Source: Oscillospiraceae bacterium
GTDB lineage: Bacteria > Bacillota > Clostridia > Oscillospirales > Oscillospiraceae
NCBI GenBank assembly: GCA_015068025.1
Contig: SVLH01000002.1
Location: 1 to 64,000, forward strand
Reading direction: 5' to 3'
DNA: 64,000 nucleotides
In this document: piece after piece, positions 1 through 8,967 of the stretch
How positions within the stretch are numbered: position 1 is the stretch's first letter
Layout: every line of letters begins with the position of its first letter
Made by a program: the position numbers and the translations under genes
Notes under the pieces: generated by a model
The model's input: the letters and a program-made list of their open reading frames with translations, nothing else
What the model was told of the DNA's origin: nothing
The model's database searches: none

Positions 1-1
1 C

Positions 2-97
2 GGTTTTGTGCAGAACGCTGTGATCTGCCTGCTCATCGGCGCTGTGCTGACCATCGCCGTCCTGTTCGGCATCAAGAAGGTAACTGTGAAGGCGTGA
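2..97 (+). CDS. C-terminal end of a hydrophobic (membrane) protein, truncated by window start
   Basis: Open frame from base 2: GFVQNAVICLLIGAVLTIAVLFGIKKVTVKA*, one TM-like helix. Confidence 0.6.
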   Translation, partial: GFVQNAVICLLIGAVLTIAVLFGIKKVTVKA

Positions 98-110
98 TTT
101 TCCGCTTATC

Positions 111-148
111 AAAAACCGCCCGATTCGTGAGAGTCGGGCGGTTTACTT
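111..148 (+). terminator. Rho-independent terminator
   Basis: aaaaccgcccga-ttcgtgaga-tcgggcggttt hairpin with T-rich tail. Confidence 0.8.
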
Positions 149-211
149 TTTGCCACGAAAGTGCTATGGTAACAGAAGGAAGAAACACTGCGACAAAAGG
201 GAGGCGGGGCT

Positions 212-1012
212 GTGGAACAGGAGATCCGACAATATCTGCAAAGAACGGAAACTGTGGGCAGCGCCATCCTGTATTTTGATACCATCGATTCCACCAACAC
301 CTGCCTGAAAGAACAGGCGCTCCGCGGTGCGGCAGACGGCACGGTAGTCATTGCGGGACACCAGACGGCAGGGCGGGGGCGGATGACGCGCTCTTTTGAA
401 TCTCCGGAAGGGAAGGGGCTCTATTTGTCCGTCCTGCTGCGGCCGAAGCTGCCGTCGGAGCGACTTCTTCCCCTGACGGCCATGGCTGCCGTCGCAGCGT
501 GCGACGCGGTGGAGCGCGTGTGCGGCGCGCGACCGGGTGTGAAGTGGCCCAACGATCTGGTACTGGGCGGGAAGAAGCTTTGCGGCATCCTGACGGAACT
601 GGTCATGGATGGGACGCAGCCCTGCGTGGTGCTTGGTGTTGGAGTCAATGTTTCCCAACAGCCGGCGGATTTTTCACCGGAGGTGGCGGACATGGCCACA
701 TCGCTTGCCGTGCAGCTGGGGAGAGCCGTGTCCCGGGCGGAGTTAGCCGCTGCGTTGATCGAGGCGCTGGATCGGCTCTATACTGCGTTAAAGGCCAATG
801 ATTTGCTGCCGTGGCTGACGGCCTACCGGCGGGATTGTGTGAATCTGGGAAAACCGGTGCAGCTCATCGCACCGGACGGAACACGGGAAGCAGCCACAGC
901 ATTGGATGTGGATAAGGCGTTCGGCCTGACCGTACAGACGGCGGAGGGAACGGGCAAAACCGTGCGTGCGGGAGAGGTTTCCGTGCGCGGTTTGTACGGA
1001 TATATCGAGTGA
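212..1012 (+). CDS. birA: Biotin--[acetyl-CoA-carboxylase] ligase
   Basis: Motifs DSTNT, GRGRMTRSFESPEGKGLYLSVLLRP, VKWPNDL, GILTE typical of BirA/BPL. Confidence 0.93.
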   Translation: MEQEIRQYLQRTETVGSAILYFDTIDSTNTCLKEQALRGAADGTVVIAGHQTAGRGRMTRSFESPEGKGLYLSVLLRPKLPSERLLPLTAMAAVAACDAVERVCGARPGVKWPNDLVLGGKKLCGILTELVMDGTQPCVVLGVGVNVSQQPADFSPEVADMATSLAVQLGRAVSRAELAAALIEALDRLYTALKANDLLPWLTAYRRDCVNLGKPVQLIAPDGTREAATALDVDKAFGLTVQTAEGTGKTVRAGEVSVRGLYGYIE

Positions 1013-1023
1013 GGAAGTGCGAC

Positions 1024-1566
1024 ATGAAAGAACTTTGGGATCTTTACATTACATATGCGAAAATCGGTATTATGACTTTTGGCGGGGGCATGACCATGCT
1101 GCCTATTTTGCAGCGTGAAGTGGTGGAACGCAAGCACTGGGTCACGGAGGAAGAGTTGATGGATTATTACGCCATCGGTCAGTGTACCCCGGGCATTATT
1201 GCAGTCAACACCGCCACCTTTATCGGGCAGAAGCGCAAAGGGATCCTTGGCGGCATTCTGGCGACTTTCGGCGTAGTCACGCCCTCTCTGCTCATCATCA
1301 CGCTGCTGGCGGGTATCATTCAGGAGTTTTCCCACCTCCCGGCGGTGAAGAACGCCTTTGCCGGCATTCAGGTCTGTATCTGCGTACTGATTTTCAACGC
1401 CGTAAAAAAACTGCTGAAAAAAGCGGTGATCGATAAGCGCACCGCAGGCATCTTTGCGCTGGTACTGCTGGGTGGTGTGTTTTTGAATGTGTCGCCGGTG
1501 TGGTTCGTGATGGCGGCGGCGCTGGCGGGCATTGCCCTGAAAGGACTGGAGGTGCGCGGGAAATGA
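1024..1566 (+). CDS. Chromate transporter (short CHR-domain subunit)
   Basis: TFGGGMTMLPILQREVVE.....QCTPGIIAVNTATFIG; start ATG 1024 inside ORF 1009-1566. Confidence 0.88.
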   Translation: MKELWDLYITYAKIGIMTFGGGMTMLPILQREVVERKHWVTEEELMDYYAIGQCTPGIIAVNTATFIGQKRKGILGGILATFGVVTPSLLIITLLAGIIQEFSHLPAVKNAFAGIQVCICVLIFNAVKKLLKKAVIDKRTAGIFALVLLGGVFLNVSPVWFVMAAALAGIALKGLEVRGK

Positions 1567-2162
1567 TGTATCTGCAGCTGTTCTGGGAGTTCTTTAAGAC
1601 CGGCCTCTTCGCGGTGGGCGGCGGTATGGCCACCATCCCCTTCCTGAAAAATATCGGTGAGGCCAACGGCTGGTACACCTATGCGGATCTGATGAACATG
1701 ATGGCGGTCTCCGAGTCCACCCCCGGCCCTATCGGCATCAACATGGCTACCTATGTGGGGTTCACGGTGGGCGGTGTGCCCGGCGCGCTGATCGCAACCC
1801 TGGGTGAGGTGACACCGTCCATCATCGTGATCCTCTGCATTGCAGCGGTGCTGAAGAACTTTCGCGATAACCGATATGTTGACCGCGCCTTTTACGGTTT
1901 GCGTCCGGCTTCTACGGGACTGATCGCCGCTGCCTTTGTCGGCGTGGCGCTGGAAGTGTTGACCGGCGTGGAAGTCACCACCGTGGGTATTGTGAACTTC
2001 CTTTGGGTACAGGGCTGCCTGATCAACTGGAAGGCCGTTGCCCTTGCGGCGGTGCTGCTGGTGCTGACCAACTGCGTGAAGCGGATGAAAAACTGGCACC
2101 CCATCGTGTTTATTGCGCTGTCCGCTGTGGTTGGCGTTGTCTTTGGCTTTGCGGGGGTTTGA
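1563..2162 (+). CDS. Chromate transporter (second short CHR-domain subunit)
   Basis: FAVGGGMATIPFLKNI, STPGPIGINMATYVG; ATGA overlap with the upstream CHR gene. Confidence 0.88.
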   Translation: MMYLQLFWEFFKTGLFAVGGGMATIPFLKNIGEANGWYTYADLMNMMAVSESTPGPIGINMATYVGFTVGGVPGALIATLGEVTPSIIVILCIAAVLKNFRDNRYVDRAFYGLRPASTGLIAAAFVGVALEVLTGVEVTTVGIVNFLWVQGCLINWKAVALAAVLLVLTNCVKRMKNWHPIVFIALSAVVGVVFGFAGV

Positions 2163-2265
2163 CTGACAGGATTTGGCAGGTTTCACGGAAAAACGACAGG
2201 GAACTCTTGACGGGTATGTAAAAAACAGATATTATGTAAATAAGAAAAATACCGGAGGGTGTGCC

Positions 2266-3198
2266 ATGGCCATGAAAAACTGCCCCGTTTGCGGGGAGAA
2301 TTATTCGGACACATATCGTGAATGTCCTTTCTGTGAGGAGGATAAGATGATGCGAAAAAGAAAAGGTCGCGGCCACGGAAGCAGGTCCAGAGGGTACAGT
2401 ATGGTGACCCCGACACTGGTGGTGCTGATCCTGATCATGGGCGGCCTGCTGACCTATCTGCTCTACGGTGACAAGATCGCGGAAAAGCTCGGAAAGGGTG
2501 ACGAACAGACCGACGTTCCCGGCATCGAGCAGGAGCAGGGATCGGAGCAGCAGGGAACGCCCATCCAGCCCATTGATCCCGAGGCGCCCGAGGTGACCAT
2601 GCCCGAGGATCCGGATCCTGTCACGCCTCCTGAGGAGCAGACACCTGATGTTTCTGCATACGACTCGGCTGCGAAGCTGCCGGATGGGCTGGTTCTGGCC
2701 AATGCCGGCGCAGAGAATGACTTCACGCTGAAGGGCGCAGGCACCGCCTGGTCGCTGAAGGTGAGCGGCGGCTCCGGGAACTACACCTGGATCAGCAAGG
2801 ATCCCAAGATCGCCACTGTAGACAACAACGGCAAGGTTCTTACTGTTTCCGACGGTCATACCACGATCCTGGTGACCGACGGCAGCAAGAAGGCCACCTG
2901 TATCGTCCGAGTGAGTGGCGCGGGCAAGGCTCCTTCCGGCGGCGGTGAGACCACCACGCCCACGACTCCTGCCGAGAACCACGAGCTGAACCGCACGGAC
3001 TTCACCATCAAGAAGGGCGAGACCTTCCGCCTGCGGGTCAGCGGTCTGACCACCGGTCTGACCTGGACCATTGACAAGACCAGCGTTGCCACCATTTCTG
3101 ATAACGGCACCGTTACCGGTGTGGGTAAGGGTCAGGCTAAGGTCACCGTCACCTGGGACGGCGGCACGGCCACCTGTATCGTCCGCTGCACCGGATAA
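2266..3198 (+). CDS. Zinc-ribbon N-terminus + TM helix + two bacterial Ig-like (Big_2-type) domains
   Basis: CPVCGENYSDTYRECPFC zinc ribbon, one TM segment, then two repeats ending ATVDNNGKVLTVSDGHTTILVTDGSKKATCIVRVSG and ATISDNGTVTGVGKGQAKVTVTWDGGTATCIVRCTG; RBS ggagg before ATG 2266. Confidence 0.8.
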   Translation: MAMKNCPVCGENYSDTYRECPFCEEDKMMRKRKGRGHGSRSRGYSMVTPTLVVLILIMGGLLTYLLYGDKIAEKLGKGDEQTDVPGIEQEQGSEQQGTPIQPIDPEAPEVTMPEDPDPVTPPEEQTPDVSAYDSAAKLPDGLVLANAGAENDFTLKGAGTAWSLKVSGGSGNYTWISKDPKIATVDNNGKVLTVSDGHTTILVTDGSKKATCIVRVSGAGKAPSGGGETTTPTTPAENHELNRTDFTIKKGETFRLRVSGLTTGLTWTIDKTSVATISDNGTVTGVGKGQAKVTVTWDGGTATCIVRCTG

Positions 3199-3210
3199 AC
3201 TGCATAAAAC

Positions 3211-3243
3211 ATCCCCGAATGCTGCGGCATTCGGGGATATTTC
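3211..3243 (+). terminator. Rho-independent terminator
   Basis: atccccgaatgc-tgcg-gcattcggggat + attt. Confidence 0.8.
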
Positions 3244-3309
3244 ATTGCGCGCAGGCAAGATTTATGATAAACTACACACTTGAACAAATCTCCGGAAAGG
3301 AGTATGGAT

Positions 3310-5061
3310 ATGACAAGCAAAGACTTCCGGGAGCGGTCTGCTCTGCAGATCTTTCTCTCGTATTTTAAGCCCCACAGAAAGCTGTTTTTCATAGACATGG
3401 CCTGTGCGCTGCTGATTTCGGTTATTGATCTGGCCTTTCCCTATGTGTCCAGATGGTGTATGCATGAGCTGCTGCCCCAAAGTGCCTATCAGACCTTTTT
3501 CGCGGTGATGGCAGTGGTGTTTGCGGCCTTTGCGCTGCGTGCCGTGCTGAACTATGTGATCTGCTATTGGGGGCATACCTTTGGTATTCTGGTGGAGGCG
3601 GACATTCGGCGGGATCTGTTCCGCCACATGCAGGAATTGAGCTTCGATTACTATGACCGCAACCGGACGGGTCAGCTGATGAGCCGGCTCACCTCCGACC
3701 TGTTTGACATTACGGAACTGGCGCACCACGGCCCGGAGGATATCTTCATCTCCGGTGTGACCATCGTGGGTGCGCTGGCGGTCATGTTCTCCATCCAATG
3801 GCGGCTGGCGCTGGTGATTGCCGTGATTTTGCCGGTGTTTTTGGTGGTGGTTTGGAGCTGCCGCAAGTCCATGCGGGAGGCCTCTGCGAAAGTCAAGCAG
3901 CGCACCGCCGTTATCAACGCGGACATCGAATCCGCGCTTTCCGGCATCCGAACGGCAAAGGCCTTTGCCAACGAAGGCACGGAACTGAAGAAATTCCGTG
4001 CGTCCAACGATAGTTTTAAGACCTCCAAACGGCAGTTTCATCAGGCTATGGGCCGGTTCAACGCGGTCATGGAATTTTTCCTGTGCATTCTGTCTGTGGC
4101 GGTGATCGCCGCCGGCGGCTTTTTCATTATGAAGGGGCAGATGAATACCGTAGACCTCATCACCTTCAGCCTGTATATCACCACCTTTGTCAATCCCGTC
4201 CGTAAGCTCTCTGTCTTTGCAGAACTGTTTGCCAAGGGAACAGCAGGTCTGGGACGGTTCATCGAACTGATGCGCGAAGAACCTGCCTTGCAGGATGCGC
4301 CGGATGCAAAGGTGCTTTCCCGGGTGGAGGGGCGGATCGATGTGGATCATGTCAGCTTCGCCTATCGTGACGATCTGGCGGTGCTGCACGATGTGGATCT
4401 GCACATCAAGGCAGGGGAGACCATCGCGGTGGTCGGCCCCTCCGGCGGCGGAAAATCCACGCTGTGCCAGCTGATCCCCCGGTTCTACGATGTGACCGAC
4501 GGTGCCATCCGACTGGATGGCGAGGACGTCCGCCAGGTGACCCAGGAATCCCTGCGGCAAAATGTGGGTGTGGTGCAGCAGGAGGTGTTCCTCTTTGCGG
4601 CCAGTATTCTGGAAAACATCCGCTACGGACGCCCCACGGCAACGGAGGAAGAGGTAGCGCAGGCGGCGAAACTGGCGGAGATCTATGATGACATCATCGC
4701 CATGCCGGATGGATTCAACACCTATGTGGGAGAGCGTGGTACGCTGCTCTCCGGCGGACAGAAGCAGCGGATCTCCATCGCCCGCATCTTCCTGAAAGAT
4801 CCGCCCGTGCTGATTCTGGATGAGGCGACCTCCGCGCTGGACAGCGTGACGGAGGCGCGGCTGCAGGAGACTTTTGAACGGCTTTCCGAGGGGCGAACCA
4901 CCGTCATCATTGCCCATCGGCTTTCCACCGTCCGCAACGCAGACCGCATCGCGGTGATCGAGGACGGACGGATCCGGGAACTGGGCAGCCACGAGGAACT
5001 GATGGAGAAAAACGGCGCCTATGCCGCGCTGGTGCGGACACAGGAGCTGCGCCATGGATAA
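3310..5061 (+). CDS. ABC transporter, fused permease/ATP-binding protein (lipid A/multidrug exporter-like)
   Basis: Walker A GPSGGGKS, LLSGGQKQRISIARIFLKDPPVLILDEATSALD; N-terminal TMD; best RBS spacing favours ATG 3310. Confidence 0.92.
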   Translation: MTSKDFRERSALQIFLSYFKPHRKLFFIDMACALLISVIDLAFPYVSRWCMHELLPQSAYQTFFAVMAVVFAAFALRAVLNYVICYWGHTFGILVEADIRRDLFRHMQELSFDYYDRNRTGQLMSRLTSDLFDITELAHHGPEDIFISGVTIVGALAVMFSIQWRLALVIAVILPVFLVVVWSCRKSMREASAKVKQRTAVINADIESALSGIRTAKAFANEGTELKKFRASNDSFKTSKRQFHQAMGRFNAVMEFFLCILSVAVIAAGGFFIMKGQMNTVDLITFSLYITTFVNPVRKLSVFAELFAKGTAGLGRFIELMREEPALQDAPDAKVLSRVEGRIDVDHVSFAYRDDLAVLHDVDLHIKAGETIAVVGPSGGGKSTLCQLIPRFYDVTDGAIRLDGEDVRQVTQESLRQNVGVVQQEVFLFAASILENIRYGRPTATEEEVAQAAKLAEIYDDIIAMPDGFNTYVGERGTLLSGGQKQRISIARIFLKDPPVLILDEATSALDSVTEARLQETFERLSEGRTTVIIAHRLSTVRNADRIAVIEDGRIRELGSHEELMEKNGAYAALVRTQELRHG

Positions 5062-5851
5062 GTCAAAACTGCTGGATCGGGTCGGCGCGCTTGGGGACGA
5101 CCGCCTTGTGCTGGCCAAAATACTGGATCGCGCGGAGCAGGCGGAGGGCCGAAACATTCCCGCTGCTACGGATTTCCTCAGCCCCCAGCAGCAGGCAGCA
5201 GCGCTTGAACTGCTGCGTCTGGCAGGGATCGGAGAGAGCCGCTATGTGTGCTTCGGCGGGTATGACGGCGCCGAGCGGAAGCTGATTTTGTTCCTGCCGG
5301 ACTGGCTGGAGGCGGAGGACGCCGCGGAGCAAAGCCCCATCCGCTGCCTGCGCGCTGTGTTTCGCGAGGAAGATGTCCTGTCCCACCGGGATTTCCTCGG
5401 CAGCCTGATGGGATTGGGCATCGTGCGGGAAAAGGTGGGCGACATTCTGGTGAGCACTGGCAGCGCCGATATCGTGGTGCTGGACTCTGTGGCGGAGTTT
5501 CTGCGGCAAAGCTGGGATGGTGCCGGACGAGTGAAGCTGTCCGTCAAAGAGATTGAACCGGCACACCTGCACATCCCGGAGGTCAAGTGCCGGGAGATGC
5601 GGGACACGGTGTCGTCTTTGCGGCTGGATGCGCTGGTTTCCACAGGCTTTCAAATGGCGCGGGGGAAGGCGGCGGATCTGATCGCTGCCGGCCGCGTGCA
5701 GCTGAACTGGAGAGAATGCACCAAACCGGATAAAATGATGGCGGCGGGAGACACTGTTTCCGCTCGCGGCTTTGGAAAGTTTGAACTGACGGAAGTGGGC
5801 AGCATTACGCGTAAGGGCCGCATATCCGTTGTGCTGAAACGATACATTTGA
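5054..5851 (+). CDS. S4-domain RNA-binding protein, YlmH-like
   Basis: C-terminal S4 domain LRLDALVSTGFQMARGKAADLIAAGRVQLNWRECTKPDKMMAAGDTVSARGFGKFEL. Confidence 0.85.
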   Translation: MDKSKLLDRVGALGDDRLVLAKILDRAEQAEGRNIPAATDFLSPQQQAAALELLRLAGIGESRYVCFGGYDGAERKLILFLPDWLEAEDAAEQSPIRCLRAVFREEDVLSHRDFLGSLMGLGIVREKVGDILVSTGSADIVVLDSVAEFLRQSWDGAGRVKLSVKEIEPAHLHIPEVKCREMRDTVSSLRLDALVSTGFQMARGKAADLIAAGRVQLNWRECTKPDKMMAAGDTVSARGFGKFELTEVGSITRKGRISVVLKRYI

Positions 5852-5856
5852 GGTGA

Positions 5857-6078
5857 GTGACGATGCTGGAATATGAGTTCGAGACCATCGGCTGTGACAT
5901 CTCCGGATACAGCCTGTTTGGAGGCGTCGGTTTGGAGACCTGCGCGCATCAGGACTGCATTCGCCGGCGGGCTGCCGAAGGATGGCGTTTTGTCGGTTAT
6001 ATTCCCCGCAGTCAGAGGGCCGGTGGCTTTATCGAAACCATTGACTTGGTGTTCGAGCGGGAAGCATTGGACAGGTAA
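5857..6078 (+). CDS. Small protein, DUF4177-like
   Basis: 73 aa, EYEFETI...RRRAAEGWRFVGYIP pattern; located between conserved genes on the same strand. Confidence 0.6.
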   Translation: MTMLEYEFETIGCDISGYSLFGGVGLETCAHQDCIRRRAAEGWRFVGYIPRSQRAGGFIETIDLVFEREALDR

Positions 6079-6091
6079 CAGGAGGAAAAGC

Positions 6092-6298
6092 ATGGAACAG
6101 AAGAAAATCGACCGCATCAATGAACTGGCGAGAAAAGCCAAGGCAGAAGGCCTGACTGAGGCGGAGACCGCCGAGCGCGCCGCGCTGCGCCGGGAATATA
6201 TTGACTCGGTGGTGGGCAACCTGCAAGGGCATCTGGATAACGTCTATTTTGTGGACGAAGCAGGCAATCAGGAGAAGCTGAAGAAAAAGGGTGAGTGA
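6092..6298 (+). CDS. DUF896 / UPF0291 family protein
   Basis: MEQKKIDRINELARKAKAEGLTEAETAERAALRREYIDSVVGNLQGHLDNVYFVD. Confidence 0.9.
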   Translation: MEQKKIDRINELARKAKAEGLTEAETAERAALRREYIDSVVGNLQGHLDNVYFVDEAGNQEKLKKKGE

Positions 6299-6300
6299 GC

Positions 6301-7743
6301 ATGGCGCTGGAGCATCTGGAGCCCAGAGGGGTCTTTCGCATTTTTGAGGAATTATGCGGGATTCCACACGGTTCCCGTAATACAAAAGCTGTAAGTGACT
6401 GGTGTGTAAGATTTGCAAAGGAAAGAGGCTTTACATGTTATCAGGACGCTGCGGACAATGTTATCATCATTGCAGAGGCCTCTGTGGGCTATGAAAATGC
6501 TTCTGCGGTGATTTTGCAGGGGCATCTGGACATGGTTTGCGAGAAAAACGGCGACTGTGCGAAGGACATGGAGCGCGAGGGACTGGATCTGGCGGCAGAG
6601 GGTGACTTCGTGTTTGCCAAGGGTACGACACTGGGTGGCGATGACGGCATTGCCGTGGCCATGGCTCTGGCGATCCTGGATGATCCCACCATTCCCCGCC
6701 CCCATCTGGAAGTGGTGCTGACCAGTGATGAGGAAATCGGCATGCTGGGTGCCGCAGCGCTGGATGTATCCCCTCTGCGGGGACGGCAGCTGCTGAACAT
6801 CGACTCGGAAGAGGAGGGGGTATTTACCGTCAGCTGCGCCGGCGGAAGCCTGACTCGCTGCGATCTGCCCCTCACGAGAGCGGCCTTTTCCGGCACGGCG
6901 CTGCGTATCCGCGTGGCGGGACTGGCGGGCGGACATTCCGGCGTGGAGATCCACAAAGGTCGTGCCAATGCTGACATTTTGCTGGGACGGCTCTTGCGGG
7001 CCATGGAGGAAAAGACGCAGCTGCGGCTGGTTTCCGCGGCAGGCGGGCTGAAAGACAATGCCATTCCCGTGGAAGCGGAGGCGGTGGTACTGGCGGCAAA
7101 TACTGCGATGGCAAAGGCGGCGGCGCTTGCCCTTGGGACGGCGCTGCAAAGCGAATACCGCGTGACCGACCCGGGTTTGACGGTGTCTGTAGCGGAAGCG
7201 GACACGGCTGCAGAGCTGCCCATGGATGAGGCATCCACGGAGCGCGCCATCTGCTTTATGACTTGCGCCCCCAACGGCGTGCAGGCCATGAGTGCAGACA
7301 TTCCTGGACTGGTGCAGACTTCTCTGAATCTGGGTATCCTCCGCACCACGGAAGATATGCTCACCGGCGTGTTCTGCGTGCGAAGCAGTGTGGAGAGCCA
7401 GAAGGAAATGCTCAACGATCGCCTGCGCTGCCTGACACGGCAGCTGGGCGGAACGGTGGATGTCAGTGGCGACTATCCCGCATGGGCATACCGCCCGGAC
7501 TCTCCGCTGCGTGAGCGAATGGTGGAGGTATTCCGCAGGCAGTATGGCTATGATCCGAAGATCGAGGCCATCCACGCCGGCGTGGAATGCGGTCTGTTCT
7601 GCGGAAAGATCCCCGGACTGGACTGCGTGTCCATCGGCCCGGATCTGACGGAGATCCATACACCACGGGAGAAGATGAGCATCTCCTCCGTACAGCGGGT
7701 GTGGGCCTTTGTGCTGGAAGTGCTGAAGTGTTCCAACGAATAA
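6301..7743 (+). CDS. pepD: Aminoacyl-histidine dipeptidase (M20 family)
   Basis: EELCGIPHGSRN, LQGHLDMVCEKN, LGGDDGIAVAMALAILDD, SDEEIGMLGA, GLAGGHSGVEI. Confidence 0.93.
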   Translation: MALEHLEPRGVFRIFEELCGIPHGSRNTKAVSDWCVRFAKERGFTCYQDAADNVIIIAEASVGYENASAVILQGHLDMVCEKNGDCAKDMEREGLDLAAEGDFVFAKGTTLGGDDGIAVAMALAILDDPTIPRPHLEVVLTSDEEIGMLGAAALDVSPLRGRQLLNIDSEEEGVFTVSCAGGSLTRCDLPLTRAAFSGTALRIRVAGLAGGHSGVEIHKGRANADILLGRLLRAMEEKTQLRLVSAAGGLKDNAIPVEAEAVVLAANTAMAKAAALALGTALQSEYRVTDPGLTVSVAEADTAAELPMDEASTERAICFMTCAPNGVQAMSADIPGLVQTSLNLGILRTTEDMLTGVFCVRSSVESQKEMLNDRLRCLTRQLGGTVDVSGDYPAWAYRPDSPLRERMVEVFRRQYGYDPKIEAIHAGVECGLFCGKIPGLDCVSIGPDLTEIHTPREKMSISSVQRVWAFVLEVLKCSNE

Positions 7744-7773
7744 AATGAAGCGGCGCAAGCCGCTTCATTTTTT
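7743..7773 (+). terminator. Rho-independent terminator
   Basis: aaatgaagcggc-gcaa-gccgcttcattttttt. Confidence 0.8.
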
Positions 7774-7797
7774 ATATGCACTTGTTTTATACTGCAC

Positions 7798-7826
7798 TTG
7801 CATTTTGCCAAAATACATGGTATGAT
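7798..7826 (+). promoter_or_regulatory. Putative sigma-A promoter for the zinc SBP gene
   Basis: TTGCAT (7798-7803), 17-nt spacer, TATGAT (7821-7826). Confidence 0.6.
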
Positions 7827-7833
7827 GTCGACT

Positions 7834-7848
7834 TGAAAATCATTCTCA
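7834..7848 (+). promoter_or_regulatory. Fur/Zur-family box (7-1-7 inverted repeat)
   Basis: TGAAAATCATTCTCA, close to TGATAATNATTATCA, just downstream of the predicted -10. Confidence 0.6.
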
Positions 7849-7866
7849 AATTAGAGGAGACCCCCT

Positions 7867-8802
7867 ATGAAGAAAACTGTTCTGATGCTGCTGTGCATCG
7901 TGCTGTGTCTGTCCGGCTGCGCGGAGCAGAAAGCTCCCCAGGAGCCTGACACCCTACAGATCGTCACCACCATTTTCCCTGCCTATGATTTTGCCCGTGC
8001 CGCGGCAGGGGAGGGGGTCGAGGTGACGCTGCTGCTGCCCCCCGGCACGGAGAGCCACTCCTACGAGCCCACGCCTGCGGACATCATGGCGGTGCAGTCC
8101 TGCGACCTGTTCATCTGTTTGGGCGGTGAGTCCGATACCTGGGTGGAAACCATCCTTTCGGCCGTAGAGCCGAAGGGTGAGGTGCTGCGGATGGTGGACT
8201 GCGTGGAGCTTCTGCCGGAGGAGCATGACCACGGAGAGGCAGAGCATGACCACGACCACAGCCTCGGCGCCGTGGTGGGTATGGACGAGCACGTTTGGAC
8301 GGCGCCCGGCAATGCTGCGGAGATCACCCGGAAAATCGGGGAAAGGTTGGCGGCGCTGGATGGCATCAATGAAGTGCAGTACCGAAAAAATGCCGCCGAC
8401 TATGCGGAAAAACTGGCAGCGCTGGACGACGCGTTTGAAGCCTTTTTTTCTGCGCAACCGGACAAAACCGTTGTGTTTGGAGATCGCTTCCCCCTGCGGT
8501 ATTTCGCGGAGGCGTATGATCTGGATTACTATGCGGCTTTCCCCAGCTGCAGTACCCAGACGGAGCCGTCGGCGGCCACCATTGCATTCCTGACGGAAAA
8601 GGTGCGTGAAGAGAACATCAAAACAGTCTGGTATATCGAGTTTTCCAACCATCTGGTGGCAGACAGCATTGCCGAGGCTGCTGGGGTGAAAACTGCCATG
8701 TTCCATACCTGCCACAATGTGTCTGCGCAGGAGATTGAAGCCGGTGCCACTTATCTTTCTCTGATGGAGGGGAATCTGGAAGCCCTTCGGGAGAATTTTT
8801 AA
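7867..8802 (+). CDS. Zinc ABC transporter substrate-binding lipoprotein (ZnuA/AdcA-like)
   Basis: Lipobox LSGCAEQ; IVTTIFPAYDFARAAAG, LLPPGTESHSYEPTPADI, His-rich loop EEHDHGEAEHDHDHS, DEHVWTAPGNA. Confidence 0.9.
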   Translation: MKKTVLMLLCIVLCLSGCAEQKAPQEPDTLQIVTTIFPAYDFARAAAGEGVEVTLLLPPGTESHSYEPTPADIMAVQSCDLFICLGGESDTWVETILSAVEPKGEVLRMVDCVELLPEEHDHGEAEHDHDHSLGAVVGMDEHVWTAPGNAAEITRKIGERLAALDGINEVQYRKNAADYAEKLAALDDAFEAFFSAQPDKTVVFGDRFPLRYFAEAYDLDYYAAFPSCSTQTEPSAATIAFLTEKVREENIKTVWYIEFSNHLVADSIAEAAGVKTAMFHTCHNVSAQEIEAGATYLSLMEGNLEALRENF

Positions 8803-8809
8803 TGAAGCA

Positions 8810-8842
8810 AGCCGCCTGTTTTGCAAAACAGGCGGCTTTTTT
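8810..8842 (+). terminator. Rho-independent terminator
   Basis: agccgcctgttt-tgc-aaaacaggcggctttttt. Confidence 0.85.
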
Positions 8843-8967
8843 ATGGGTGCTTTGCGCATACATTTCCATAGGCATACGTGCTGTGCGGATACAAACGCCG
8901 CAAACATATTTTTCCGTATGCAAATGGTAAAAGCTGTGTTATACTGAAAAAGAGGGAGGATTGCAGA

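Noticed and set aside
3262-5157. 631-aa minus-strand ORF
   Set aside because: Antisense to a clear ABC exporter; His/Gln/Arg-rich shadow composition.
6352-7758. 468-aa minus-strand ORF
   Set aside because: Antisense to pepD.
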